64,000 bases of DNA, taken from NCBI GenBank assembly GCA_001899685.1, contig MKWG01000003.1:420889-484888 (forward strand). The letters are read 5' to 3'. The position numbers were made by a program, and so were the translations under genes. This stretch comes from Sphingobacteriales bacterium 44-15. Lineage in GTDB: Bacteria > Bacteroidota > Bacteroidia > Chitinophagales > Chitinophagaceae. The notes beneath the pieces are model-generated. The model was not told where the DNA came from. It saw only the letters and a list, made by a program, of their open reading frames with translations, and made no database searches. Shown in pieces: positions 34,376 through 43,832 of the stretch (the first letter of the stretch is position 1; every line of letters begins with the position of its first letter).

Positions 34376-36817
34376 ATGCCGTATTGTAAAAAAATGAAAT
34401 TTTTAATTGTACTGCCCGGCGCTTACCTGTTGGCTTTAACGGGTGCTTTTGCTCAACGTAATGCAGGCATATTTTATACAACAATATTTGCCAAAACAGC
34501 GCCTTATAAAAGAATAACAGCTTTTGGCGCTAATGCCCAAAGCTATTTTCTGAAAGATGTAAATGGCGATGGGAAAGATGATGCGGTTGCTTACACAAAT
34601 GCAGGCAGGTGGCAGGTCGCTCTTTCTGACGGTATACACTTTGGAATACCCGTTGAAATGCTGGCATATCAGTCTACAGGCACAGCAACAGATCAATTAA
34701 AACCGTTGATGGGTGATGTGGATGGCGATAAAAAACAGGATGCTGTATTTTTCGATCCCACTACCGGCAACTGGCATGTGGCTTTATCCACCGGTAATGC
34801 ATTTAGTAGTCCCACGCAATGGTCCTCCGGTAACGGCGTCGGATCAACAAAGCAGTTCCTGGCAGATGTAAATGGTGATGGCAAGGATGATGCGGTTATT
34901 TATTTTCATACGGGTCTTGATGGTTATTGGTATATCGGTTTGTCCGATGGTGCAGGCAGCTTCGGCGGGTTTTCACCATGGATTTCAGGCTTTGGAAATA
35001 CTTACGATGAACATTTTTTATCAGACGTAAATGGAGATGGTAAGGCAGATGCAATTATCATGGAAAAAAATACCGGCAACTGGAAAGTAGCACTCTCAAA
35101 TGGTACACAATTGGTGGAATCCGGCACCTGGAAAACAGGGTTTGGCGTGGCTTGTGAAAACGCATTGGTGTATGATATAGACCGGGATGGCAAAACAGAT
35201 ATCGCATATTATAAAGATGCAGACTGGTGGGTGTGTTATTCTACCGGCTCGTCTTTTGATGCTAATTATAATCACCGCTGGGTAGCAGCCAACAGACCGG
35301 CTACTATGATTTCAAGGAGCAACCGCCCTGCGCCACAGGGTAAGCTGATAGGTACGGTATCCGGTATAGCAGCCGGCGCTTGTGCTATTTCTGCCGGAGA
35401 CTGGCTTATTTTAGAAAATCCCGAAAAAAACAAAACTGTATCCGCTTATGAAACGGATACATGGGATGGATGGGGCAATCCCTATACACCGCAGCTACCA
35501 GGTCACCAGGCAACCTACGATGCCGCAGACCCGGCAGTGAATGATGAACAGATCAAAATGATCCACGACGCCGGCTTTACCTATATTATGCTGGATATTA
35601 CCAACGGTGCTAATGCATGGGTAGATGACCGCGCTAAAAAACTGGTTGAAAGAATTGTACATTGGAATAATAACCTGAACGGCAATAAACATAAAATGTA
35701 TTTCTGCATTTCAATGGGCAGCAGCAGGGGCATGGCAGCACAACAGGCTTCTGAACGGGTGGAGGAAGAATCTAAACGTACCTGGGATGAATTCTATCAG
35801 CCATATAGTGATGCTTATTATCAAACAAACGGGAAGCCATTGTTAATACATTTTGTAGAGTATCCTGTCAACCGGGATGGCGTTATACAGTATGCCAGCC
35901 AGATGCCGTTTTTTCAAAAGTTTACCATAGGCTGGATGTTTAATGAAATCAAAGATCAGCCTGTATATGCTAACGCCTATGGATGGCCCATATTGGGTAA
36001 AAATGATAACCCCGCCGGTGAGGATGTAATGGATGTAAGCCCCGGGTTCTGGAATGGAGGTGTGTCAGCTGCAAGAGAAAGAGGAGAATTGTATCGCAAT
36101 CAATGGCTGCGTGTATTGCAGTACAATCCAAAAAGTGTGTGGTTAAACAGTTATAATGAAACCTGGGAGCATACCAGTGTGGAACCTTCTTATCTCAACC
36201 CGGAAATAGCTGCTGCAAAACCGGATATACTGAGTGTTTGGACGGATTATTATGGTGAGAGGATGGATGATTTTTACTGGATCATGACCAAACAGTATAA
36301 CCGGTTGTATATGTACAATGAGCTGTTTCGCGATAGTTACCTGCAGGAAAGCCAAAGCAATGACATTTACCAGGTGAAAGATACAGCGTTGGTAAAATAT
36401 GGTACAGCTAAACCGCATAAGGCGCCTGTACTGCTGGTACCTCAGGGTTTCATTAAAAGTTTTAATGGAAAGGTTATTGATGATAACCAGGATGTGGTAG
36501 GCAAAATAGTTCCGGGCAATGCCGATGTTTCTCAACAAAAAATAGCAGTAGCCGGTAATATTCTTACACCCAATGGCGATGGTAAAAATGATTTTTGGAT
36601 AGTGAAAGATATAGAGCAGTACCCTGATAATACAGTAAAAATTTTTGATAAAAGCGGGCGTCTTGTCTACCAGAGGAAGGGATATAAAAACGACTGGAAC
36701 GGAAACTACTGGGGCGGCACTTCACATGGTAAGCCAGCTCCCCGGGGCAGCTATTTATATGTTATTGATTTTGGTAACGGAAAATCTGAGAAGGGATATC
36801 TTTCTATCATTCGCTAA
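34376..36817 (+). CDS. FG-GAP repeat glycosidase-like protein with T9SS type B sorting domain
   Basis: The 813-residue protein has a signal peptide (VLPGAYLLALTGAFAQ). Four or more FG-GAP/VCBS repeats follow, each with a calcium-binding DVNGDGKDDA-like loop (residues ~50-290). The central domain (~320-660) opens YETDTWDGWGNPYTPQLPGH and carries DAGFTYIMLDITNG and NSYNETWEHTSVEPS, which resembles the GH99/GH71-like (DUF5010) TIM-barrel group. The last ~85 residues (ILTPNGDGKNDFW, then VKIFDKSGRLVYQ) are a gliding-motility-type T9SS type B sorting domain. It is presumably surface-attached or secreted and acts before SusCD import. The PorP/SprF gene directly downstream fits the rule that type B cargo has a dedicated PorP partner. 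Confidence 0.75.
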   Translation: MPYCKKMKFLIVLPGAYLLALTGAFAQRNAGIFYTTIFAKTAPYKRITAFGANAQSYFLKDVNGDGKDDAVAYTNAGRWQVALSDGIHFGIPVEMLAYQSTGTATDQLKPLMGDVDGDKKQDAVFFDPTTGNWHVALSTGNAFSSPTQWSSGNGVGSTKQFLADVNGDGKDDAVIYFHTGLDGYWYIGLSDGAGSFGGFSPWISGFGNTYDEHFLSDVNGDGKADAIIMEKNTGNWKVALSNGTQLVESGTWKTGFGVACENALVYDIDRDGKTDIAYYKDADWWVCYSTGSSFDANYNHRWVAANRPATMISRSNRPAPQGKLIGTVSGIAAGACAISAGDWLILENPEKNKTVSAYETDTWDGWGNPYTPQLPGHQATYDAADPAVNDEQIKMIHDAGFTYIMLDITNGANAWVDDRAKKLVERIVHWNNNLNGNKHKMYFCISMGSSRGMAAQQASERVEEESKRTWDEFYQPYSDAYYQTNGKPLLIHFVEYPVNRDGVIQYASQMPFFQKFTIGWMFNEIKDQPVYANAYGWPILGKNDNPAGEDVMDVSPGFWNGGVSAARERGELYRNQWLRVLQYNPKSVWLNSYNETWEHTSVEPSYLNPEIAAAKPDILSVWTDYYGERMDDFYWIMTKQYNRLYMYNELFRDSYLQESQSNDIYQVKDTALVKYGTAKPHKAPVLLVPQGFIKSFNGKVIDDNQDVVGKIVPGNADVSQQKIAVAGNILTPNGDGKNDFWIVKDIEQYPDNTVKIFDKSGRLVYQRKGYKNDWNGNYWGGTSHGKPAPRGSYLYVIDFGNGKSEKGYLSIIR

Positions 36818-36851
36818 CAGACCTATAAGTAAATCTCTTTAACTGATTACG

Positions 36852-37724
36852 ATGAAACCTATCATATTATTTTTTGGCTGCCTGATAGTTACCGCAACGG
36901 TTTCAGCTCAAAATCGTCCTTCGTTCGGTTCCATGTATTTTCAACATCCTTACCTGGCAAACCCTGCTATGGCCGGTAAGGATAGCGGCATTACAGTATA
37001 TGTTGTACATCAGCAGCAAATTTCCGGTGGAGATGGGGCACCAAATGCTCAGGCACTATCAGCTACTTACCAGCTAAAAGGATTTAGGGTTGGTGTGCAG
37101 GCCGGCAACAATTGTTATGGACTGTTTAATACCGTGGGTGCAAGGGCAAGCATAAGTTACAGCCAACCATTGGGCGATGCAGGAGAAACCTTACATTTTG
37201 GTATTGCATACGGTGGATATGGAACCCGCATCCGCTCAAAAGACGTGGAGGGAGACAGCGATGATCCGATGATACAGCAATTCAACGGACGTAAAGTGTC
37301 TTATGATGGCGACCTTGGGTTAGCCTATACCGATAACCACTTAACGGTCCAGGTAGTTGTTCCGGATTTTACTACTGCATTCAACAAAAACAGGGAAGAT
37401 TTATCCGGGCAGATGCAGCTATACACCACTGTTAGTTATATGATTGATATATCAGGCCTTCCCGGTACTACTTTAACGCCGCTGGCCGGTTACCGGCTTG
37501 TAAAAGATGAGAAAGGTATAACAGATTTGGGCGCAAGGTTTTATTTTGCGCAATACCGGTTCGGGCTGGAAGGAGTTTACCACACAAGTTCATCCGTAAC
37601 AGCCGGATTAACTATTGCAATATTGCCACATTTGTCTGTACAGTGTATGTACTCAAGCGAACCACCAGTAGTGCGTACATACACAAATGGGAATATAGAA
37701 ATAGGATTAAAAGCCGGTTTTTAG
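36852..37724 (+). CDS. PorP/SprF-family type IX secretion membrane protein
   Basis: The 290-residue barrel protein has a signal peptide (LFFGCLIVTATVSAQ) and the family opening NRPSFGSMYFQHPYLANPAMAGKD. Repeated beta-strands (LKGFRVGVQAG, LHFGIAYGGYGT) and a terminal IEIGLKAGF follow. PorP/SprF proteins help attach or export type B T9SS substrates. It lies 34 bp after the gene for such a substrate, so the two probably form a cargo and carrier pair. Confidence 0.85.
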   Translation: MKPIILFFGCLIVTATVSAQNRPSFGSMYFQHPYLANPAMAGKDSGITVYVVHQQQISGGDGAPNAQALSATYQLKGFRVGVQAGNNCYGLFNTVGARASISYSQPLGDAGETLHFGIAYGGYGTRIRSKDVEGDSDDPMIQQFNGRKVSYDGDLGLAYTDNHLTVQVVVPDFTTAFNKNREDLSGQMQLYTTVSYMIDISGLPGTTLTPLAGYRLVKDEKGITDLGARFYFAQYRFGLEGVYHTSSSVTAGLTIAILPHLSVQCMYSSEPPVVRTYTNGNIEIGLKAGF

Positions 37725-37740
37725 AGATGTGATTTAATTT

Positions 37741-39480
37741 ATGGGTATGAAAAGAATTATTGTAATAGCATTTTGCTGGTTTTGTCTGGAAGGATATGCG
37801 CAACAAATAAAGCCGTTGACATGGGAGTATATGGAGATTGGCGGTGAAATGCGGACCCGCGCTTTGAGAAACTTCGACCGTTTAGAAACAGATATATATA
37901 CGCCGGAAAAAGTTTTTCCCGAAAAACACCAAACAATTTCCGCCGATTGGCCTGGCGATTATGAAGGCCGGATTATTCTCGCTTTAACCTTACAGGCCAG
38001 AGCCACACACCGTACACCTAAATATCTCGAAGAACTGATCAGTCTTATTCCTCAAAAAGTGAACGCGAAGGGATATCTCGGGCCAATTATGCAGGATTCT
38101 ATTCCGGAGCAGCAGTTGTCTGGTCATGGCTGGCTCCTTAGGGCCCTATGTGAGTATTATAATTGGAAAAAAGACCCTGCAGTTAAAACATACATCTCTA
38201 ATATTATTAACAACCTGGCATTGCCCACAAAAGGTTACCATAAAATTTATCCTATCAACCCTGATGAAAGAAATAAGGAAACCGGGGCGGCCATTGGAAC
38301 AACCCAGTCTGCTATCGGGCGGTGGAAATTGTCGTCAGATATCGGCTGTGATTTTATTTTTATGGATGGGGTTATCCAGGCTTATGAAGTAGTGCCTTCC
38401 CCTGCATTAAAAGAACTGATTGATGAAATGGTTGCGCGGTTCCTGGAAGTAGACCTCGTTGGCATCAGCGCACAAACGCATGCTACCCTTACCGGCATCA
38501 GGGCGTTGCTGCGGTACTATGCCATAACAGGCGATAAAACATTGTTGGAACAGGCAGCATCCAGGTACTTGTTGTATCGTAATCAGGCAATGACGGAAAA
38601 TTATGAGAACTACAACTGGTTCGGCAGACCCGAGTGGACAGAGCCCTGCGCTATCGTAGATGCTTACATGATAGCAAATCAATTATGGATGTATACACAA
38701 ACACCATCCTACCTCGAAGATGCGCATCATATTTATTTTAACGCTTTGTCGCATACACAAAGGAGTAATGGCGGTTTTGGGCTCGACAATTGCACCAACA
38801 GTGATGTACACCTGCTATCGGTAAAAGCTGATGAAGCCTATTGGTGTTGCACCATGCGCGGTGGAGAGGGTTTGGCAAAAGCCATTCAGTACAATTATTT
38901 CACAGCTAACAACACATTGTATATTCCTTTCTTCAGTAATAATACAGTCACTTTTACTATAGGGGATCACCATGCGGTGATACAGCAAACGACCGGTTAT
39001 CCTTTTGATGGTAATATTACATTTGATGTAAAGGAATCAGATATGAATGCCGCTACTAACTTCGCTGTTTTCATACCGTCATGGGCAAAAAATGTGAAAC
39101 TGCTGATTAATGGTAAAAAAGCAAAACATACCACGCAACATCAGTTTGCAGTAATACATACAACGCTGACAAAAGGCATGTCTATACAATATCAATTTGA
39201 TATGGAAGCAGAAGCTATACCATTGGTAAAAAAATATGCCGGCGGGCATACTGCAGATACATACCGGTTTATATATGGTCCGCTATTATTAGGCAGAGCC
39301 GGCGCAACAGAGATCAGCTTACAAAACAAGCCCCGCTTTAGCAGAACAGGCGAACAACAATGGGTTTCAAAAGATAAATCGCTTACCCTTACGCCGATTT
39401 ATCATTTAATGTCGCCGGAGGTTGCTGAAAAAACAGGGTACTCAAAACAGGTAATTTTTAATATTGACTCGAAAAAATAA
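37741..39480 (+). CDS. DUF1680/GH127-like glycoside hydrolase, exported
   Basis: The 579-residue protein has a short signal peptide (IIVIAFCWFCLEGYAQ). An (alpha/alpha)-barrel region with LSGHGWLLRALCEYY and TEPCAIVDAYMIANQLW follows. EAYWCCTMRGGEGL aligns with the GH127 Cys pair, which in characterised beta-L-arabinofuranosidases holds zinc and the nucleophile. The C-terminal beta-domain (from ~400) is usual for the family. Activity on an arabinofuranose- or related glycan is likely but not certain, as the family (GH127/GH137/GH142/GH146) is diverse. It is 16 bp after the PorP gene. Confidence 0.7.
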   Translation: MGMKRIIVIAFCWFCLEGYAQQIKPLTWEYMEIGGEMRTRALRNFDRLETDIYTPEKVFPEKHQTISADWPGDYEGRIILALTLQARATHRTPKYLEELISLIPQKVNAKGYLGPIMQDSIPEQQLSGHGWLLRALCEYYNWKKDPAVKTYISNIINNLALPTKGYHKIYPINPDERNKETGAAIGTTQSAIGRWKLSSDIGCDFIFMDGVIQAYEVVPSPALKELIDEMVARFLEVDLVGISAQTHATLTGIRALLRYYAITGDKTLLEQAASRYLLYRNQAMTENYENYNWFGRPEWTEPCAIVDAYMIANQLWMYTQTPSYLEDAHHIYFNALSHTQRSNGGFGLDNCTNSDVHLLSVKADEAYWCCTMRGGEGLAKAIQYNYFTANNTLYIPFFSNNTVTFTIGDHHAVIQQTTGYPFDGNITFDVKESDMNAATNFAVFIPSWAKNVKLLINGKKAKHTTQHQFAVIHTTLTKGMSIQYQFDMEAEAIPLVKKYAGGHTADTYRFIYGPLLLGRAGATEISLQNKPRFSRTGEQQWVSKDKSLTLTPIYHLMSPEVAEKTGYSKQVIFNIDSKK

Positions 39481-39492
39481 GCAGCTTATCAA

Positions 39493-41811
39493 ATGAGGTT
39501 GATACGAATTACACTTGCGCTGATTGTCATAGCAATCAGCGGGCGGGTTTGCAGTCAGCAATGGAAAGCAAAATGGATTTCCACTATGGAAAATCAAAGT
39601 GTTACCAATACCTGGCTCATGTATCGAAAGCAAATTGACCTGCAAAAAAAGCCCGCCGCTGCACTGGCAAAAATTGCAGTGGATAGTAAATACTGGTTGT
39701 GGATAAACGGTAAGCTGGTGGTATTTGAAGGTGGACTAAAACGTGGACCTAATCCTACCGACACCTATTATGATGAAGTTGATCTCGCTCCTTATCTTAA
39801 ATCCGGCTCCAATACGATAGCAGTATTGCTATGGTATTTTGGGAAAGATGGGTTCTCTCATAAAAGCAGTGGTCGCGCGGGTTTGATATTTGATTGCCAG
39901 TCAGAAGAATTGAATATACTCAGTGATAAATCCTGGAAGGCAGCCATAGCCCGGGCATACCAAACTGCCGGTGAGCCCTACCCCAACTTCCGGCTACCGG
40001 AATCGAGCTTGTTGTATGATGCCAGGAAAGATCCCGGTGCATGGCAGCAACCGGCTTACGATGATAAGTGGATGCCAAATGCTATGGAACTGGGCGTAGC
40101 GGGCGATCAACCCTGGAATCAACTACATCTCCGCCCTACCCCACAATGGAAAAATTTCGGGCTGAAGGCATATGCAAACGCAAAAAGTTTTCCGTTTACG
40201 AGTTCCGGTGATACTATCGTATGTGATCTCTTCTATAATACCCAGTTAACGCCTTACCTTAAAATTGAAGCGGAAGAGGGACAGAAAATTATGATGGCTA
40301 CGGATAATTATTTGTTCTATGGTCCTGAAACCAATGTGCGTGCAGAATATATTACCAAAAAAGGCGTGCAGGAATATGAAAGTCTGGGCTGGATGAATGG
40401 TCACAAAGTATATTATTTCATTCCAAAAGGAGTTAAGGTGCTGGATCTGCAATTCCGTGAAACAGGCTATAATACAAATTTTGCAGGCAGCTTTAAAAGC
40501 TCCGACCCTTTTTTAAATACTTTATGGGAGAAGGCACGCAGAACCTTGTACATCACCATGCGTGATACCTATATGGATTGCCCTGAAAGAGAACGTGCCG
40601 CCTGGACGGGTGATGCTGTTAACGAAGTAGGACAAACATTTTATGCACTCGATCCGTCTGCGCAGGCGCTGGGAAAAAAATGGTTGTATGAACTGATTAA
40701 CTGGAGAAAAAAGAATGGCGTTATTTACGCACCGGTACCTTCGGGCAACTGGGAAAGCGAATTGCCGTGCCAGTCTGTGACAAGTATCGGTTATTATGGA
40801 CTTTGGAATTATTACCTGAATAGTGGTGATAAAAAATTGTTGGAAGATCTGTATCCGGGAGCGAAACAATATCTTGATTTATGGGAGAAAGATGAGATGG
40901 GTACAGTGAAATTCAGAAGAGGTGACTGGACCTGGGGCGATTGGGGTGATCAGATAGATACTGTGCTTATATATAATCTTTTGTACAACCTTGGTGTAAA
41001 AGGCATGCAGCTGTCTGCAGCGGCTTTGGGCAAACAGGGCGATGTTCGTGCTTATGAAACTATTTTGTCTGATTTCAAAACTGCTTTTAATAAACAATAC
41101 TGGAATGGCAGCGCTTACCGTTCACCGGATTATAAAGGATTAACAGATGACAGGGTACAGGCACTGGCAGTTGTATCAGGTGTGGCAGATAAGGAGAAAT
41201 ATCCTATGCTTTTAGCCATCTTTAAAAAAGAAGAACATGCCAGCCCTTACATGGAAAAATATGTATTTGAAGCCATGTTCCGGATGGGATATGTGGATGA
41301 AGCGATTGCACGCCATAAAAAACGTTTCAGCCCCATGGTCAACTATCCGGGCTTTACCACTTTGTTTGAAGGATGGGGCATCGGTAAAGAAGGCTTTGGC
41401 GGCGGAACAGTAAACCATGCGTGGTCAGGCGGGGGGCTAACCGTGCTTTCCCAATATCTCTGTGGCGTATCTCCCGTGGAGCCGGCATACAAAACATTCC
41501 AGGTTTTACCACAGGTTGGCACTGTTCGAACTGCTGAAACTACTGTGCCATCTATCGCGGGCAACATCAAAACATCTTTTATACAGCAGGCAAAAACATT
41601 TTTGCTTACAGCAGAAGTCCCCGACGGAACAACTGCGATCATCGGTATCCCCAAAGAAAAAGCAGGTAAGATTGAATGGAATAATATACTTATCTGGGAA
41701 AAAGGAAAATCACTGCCCGTGCAGGGAATCACACCGGTAAAAGATAACGATAACCGGTTCATAAAATTTAAAGTCTCTTCGGGTAAATGGATGTTCAAAG
41801 CAACCCGTTAA
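39493..41811 (+). CDS. GH78-type alpha-L-rhamnosidase-like protein, exported
   Basis: The 772-residue enzyme has a signal peptide (RITLALIVIAISGRVCSQ) and N-terminal beta-sandwich domains with IAVDSKYWLWINGKLVVFEGG. An (alpha/alpha)6 barrel begins near residue 340 with MRDTYMDCPERERAAWTGDA, the GH78 motif bearing the catalytic acidic residues. The late LFEGWGIGKEGFGGGTVNHAWSGG region contains the second catalytic Glu, and a C-terminal beta-domain follows. It probably removes terminal alpha-L-rhamnose in the periplasm. Its stop lies 20 bp before the start chosen for the next gene. Confidence 0.82.
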   Translation: MRLIRITLALIVIAISGRVCSQQWKAKWISTMENQSVTNTWLMYRKQIDLQKKPAAALAKIAVDSKYWLWINGKLVVFEGGLKRGPNPTDTYYDEVDLAPYLKSGSNTIAVLLWYFGKDGFSHKSSGRAGLIFDCQSEELNILSDKSWKAAIARAYQTAGEPYPNFRLPESSLLYDARKDPGAWQQPAYDDKWMPNAMELGVAGDQPWNQLHLRPTPQWKNFGLKAYANAKSFPFTSSGDTIVCDLFYNTQLTPYLKIEAEEGQKIMMATDNYLFYGPETNVRAEYITKKGVQEYESLGWMNGHKVYYFIPKGVKVLDLQFRETGYNTNFAGSFKSSDPFLNTLWEKARRTLYITMRDTYMDCPERERAAWTGDAVNEVGQTFYALDPSAQALGKKWLYELINWRKKNGVIYAPVPSGNWESELPCQSVTSIGYYGLWNYYLNSGDKKLLEDLYPGAKQYLDLWEKDEMGTVKFRRGDWTWGDWGDQIDTVLIYNLLYNLGVKGMQLSAAALGKQGDVRAYETILSDFKTAFNKQYWNGSAYRSPDYKGLTDDRVQALAVVSGVADKEKYPMLLAIFKKEEHASPYMEKYVFEAMFRMGYVDEAIARHKKRFSPMVNYPGFTTLFEGWGIGKEGFGGGTVNHAWSGGGLTVLSQYLCGVSPVEPAYKTFQVLPQVGTVRTAETTVPSIAGNIKTSFIQQAKTFLLTAEVPDGTTAIIGIPKEKAGKIEWNNILIWEKGKSLPVQGITPVKDNDNRFIKFKVSSGKWMFKATR

Positions 41812-41831
41812 GAAAAAATATTGATGCCCGT

Positions 41832-43796
41832 ATGAAAAAATGGTTGATTCTTTATCCTGTATTAGTAGTTTCAGGTTTTACAGCCCCCGCGCAACAGCAG
41901 CGCGAAAAGTTTGCAAACCTCCTCAGCCTGCAACAATCATTCACTACTACGCATGTAATTCAAACAAACGCCATGGTTTTTTCAGACCAGGGTGCATGGC
42001 ATGGTTATGCACTGCCCGGTAAAGCAGCGGAGTATGGCGGGTTTACAGGTCCTGTACTTTTTGATGCTACCGGTTTGGTATTATCTGAATCTTTTTCGCG
42101 TTTATCCTTAACCGTTAATGGCAAACCTTTCTCATTTCGGCAACCTGCACTCAACTATTATCCCGGATTATTGCAGCAACAGTATGCAGAGCAAAATTTG
42201 CTTGTTAATCAACAATTGATTTTTATTAACAAGCGTACGGCTTTAATTAAAATCGTTATTAAGAATCCCTCCAGGTCCACTCAAAACATCGGCATTCAAT
42301 TACAGGGAAGCTTCAAAGCAAAAAAATTTACTCTGCATGCCGAAACAGAAACCGCTACACTTACCTCCCCCGGTGGAAAGTTTTCCTCAGTAATCATCAG
42401 TGATAAAAAATTCAATACGGTTACAACAGATACTTCATACCTGTCAGTAGCTGCCTCTCCTGTAATGCTCGCTCCTGCAGCAACATGGACTTGCTATATT
42501 AGCCAGGTGCATACGCTTAATACAGATAATGCCGCTGCATTTAAAATACCTTCTGTTACCACCGCAGGAAAGGCATTTGAAGAAAACAAAATAAGATGGA
42601 ATAATTATATCAACCGGATCCTGCAACATAAAACCGAATCGTTGAAAGATGAGCCCTATCAACGGCTTGCAATAAAATCGCTTATCACACTTATCAGCAA
42701 TTGGCGATCGGATGCAGGCGATATACATCATGATGGAATTTTTCCATCGTATAATTTTTTTGATGGATTCTGGGCATGGGACAGCTGGAAGCACGCTGCC
42801 GCGTGTGCGTTGTTTGATGTAAACCTGGCAGAAAATAATATCCGTTCCATGTTTGATTACCAGGATAAAGAAGGCATGGTAGCGGACTGTATTTTTTCCG
42901 ACAGCAGCCGTAACAACTATCGCAATACCAAACCACCACTTGCCACCTGGGCAGTATGGGAAGTGTACAAACGCTCAAAAAACACCTCGTTCCTGAAAGA
43001 AATGTATCCTAAACTTGTAACCTATCATCAATGGTGGTATACCAATCGCGATCATGATGGCAATGGATTGTGTGAATTTGGTTCAACTAACGGTGAGCTT
43101 ATAGCCGCTGCCTGGGAAAGCGGCATGGACAATGCCGTACGTTTTGATAGTGCAGTTATGTTGAACAATTCCGGTCACGCATGGTCTGTTAACCAGGAGT
43201 CTGTTGATCTGAATAGCTTTTTGTATCTCGAAAAAATATTGCTTGAAAAAATAGCCAACCAGCTTGGGTATCAAAAGGAAGCAACAATATATAAAGAGCA
43301 GGCGCTGCAGTTGAAAGAAAAAATAAACACGTTGATGTATCATCCTGGTACCGGATTTTATTATGATATACATTTGACAGGTAAAAAACCTCTATTATTA
43401 CAAGGACCCGAAGGATGGCAGCCTTTATGGAGTGGTGTTGCTTCAAAAGAGCAGGCAAAGAACGTTATTGCTGCTATGCTGGATACAAACCGTTTTAATA
43501 CACATCTGCCGTTCCCTACCTTCCAGGCTGATCATCCCGGGTTTGATGCGAAGGCGTATTGGCGTGGCCCGGTGTGGATTGACCAGGCAATGTTTGCCAT
43601 AGAAGGATTAAGGAAATATGGTTATAAAAAAACTGCCGGAGAAATGCTGCAAAAATTAATACAGCATGGAGAAGGCATTTTAGACGAGCGCCCTTTGAGA
43701 GAAACATATAATCCGCTTACCGGCGAGGGAATGACAGTACCAAATTTCGGCTGGACGGCAGCCTGCCTGTTGCGGATGATCTGTTTGGACAATTAA
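41832..43796 (+). CDS. GH63-like (MGH1-type) glycoside hydrolase, exported
   Basis: The 654-residue protein starts at ATG 41832 with a signal peptide (KKWLILYPVLVVSGFTAPAQ); an in-frame ATG at 41787 would overlap the previous gene and put 15 hydrophilic residues before the signal. A beta-sandwich N-terminal domain is followed by an (alpha/alpha)6 barrel with GFWAWDSWKHAAACAL (catalytic Asp), ATWAVWEVY, AAWESGMDNAVRFD and YWRGPVWIDQAMFA. These match GH63-like alpha-glycosidases. The exact substrate cannot be read from sequence. Confidence 0.75.
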   Translation: MKKWLILYPVLVVSGFTAPAQQQREKFANLLSLQQSFTTTHVIQTNAMVFSDQGAWHGYALPGKAAEYGGFTGPVLFDATGLVLSESFSRLSLTVNGKPFSFRQPALNYYPGLLQQQYAEQNLLVNQQLIFINKRTALIKIVIKNPSRSTQNIGIQLQGSFKAKKFTLHAETETATLTSPGGKFSSVIISDKKFNTVTTDTSYLSVAASPVMLAPAATWTCYISQVHTLNTDNAAAFKIPSVTTAGKAFEENKIRWNNYINRILQHKTESLKDEPYQRLAIKSLITLISNWRSDAGDIHHDGIFPSYNFFDGFWAWDSWKHAAACALFDVNLAENNIRSMFDYQDKEGMVADCIFSDSSRNNYRNTKPPLATWAVWEVYKRSKNTSFLKEMYPKLVTYHQWWYTNRDHDGNGLCEFGSTNGELIAAAWESGMDNAVRFDSAVMLNNSGHAWSVNQESVDLNSFLYLEKILLEKIANQLGYQKEATIYKEQALQLKEKINTLMYHPGTGFYYDIHLTGKKPLLLQGPEGWQPLWSGVASKEQAKNVIAAMLDTNRFNTHLPFPTFQADHPGFDAKAYWRGPVWIDQAMFAIEGLRKYGYKKTAGEMLQKLIQHGEGILDERPLRETYNPLTGEGMTVPNFGWTAACLLRMICLDN

Positions 43797-43832
43797 GTAT
43801 TACCAGGTCAAAAGAAACTTAAAATGTAAATA

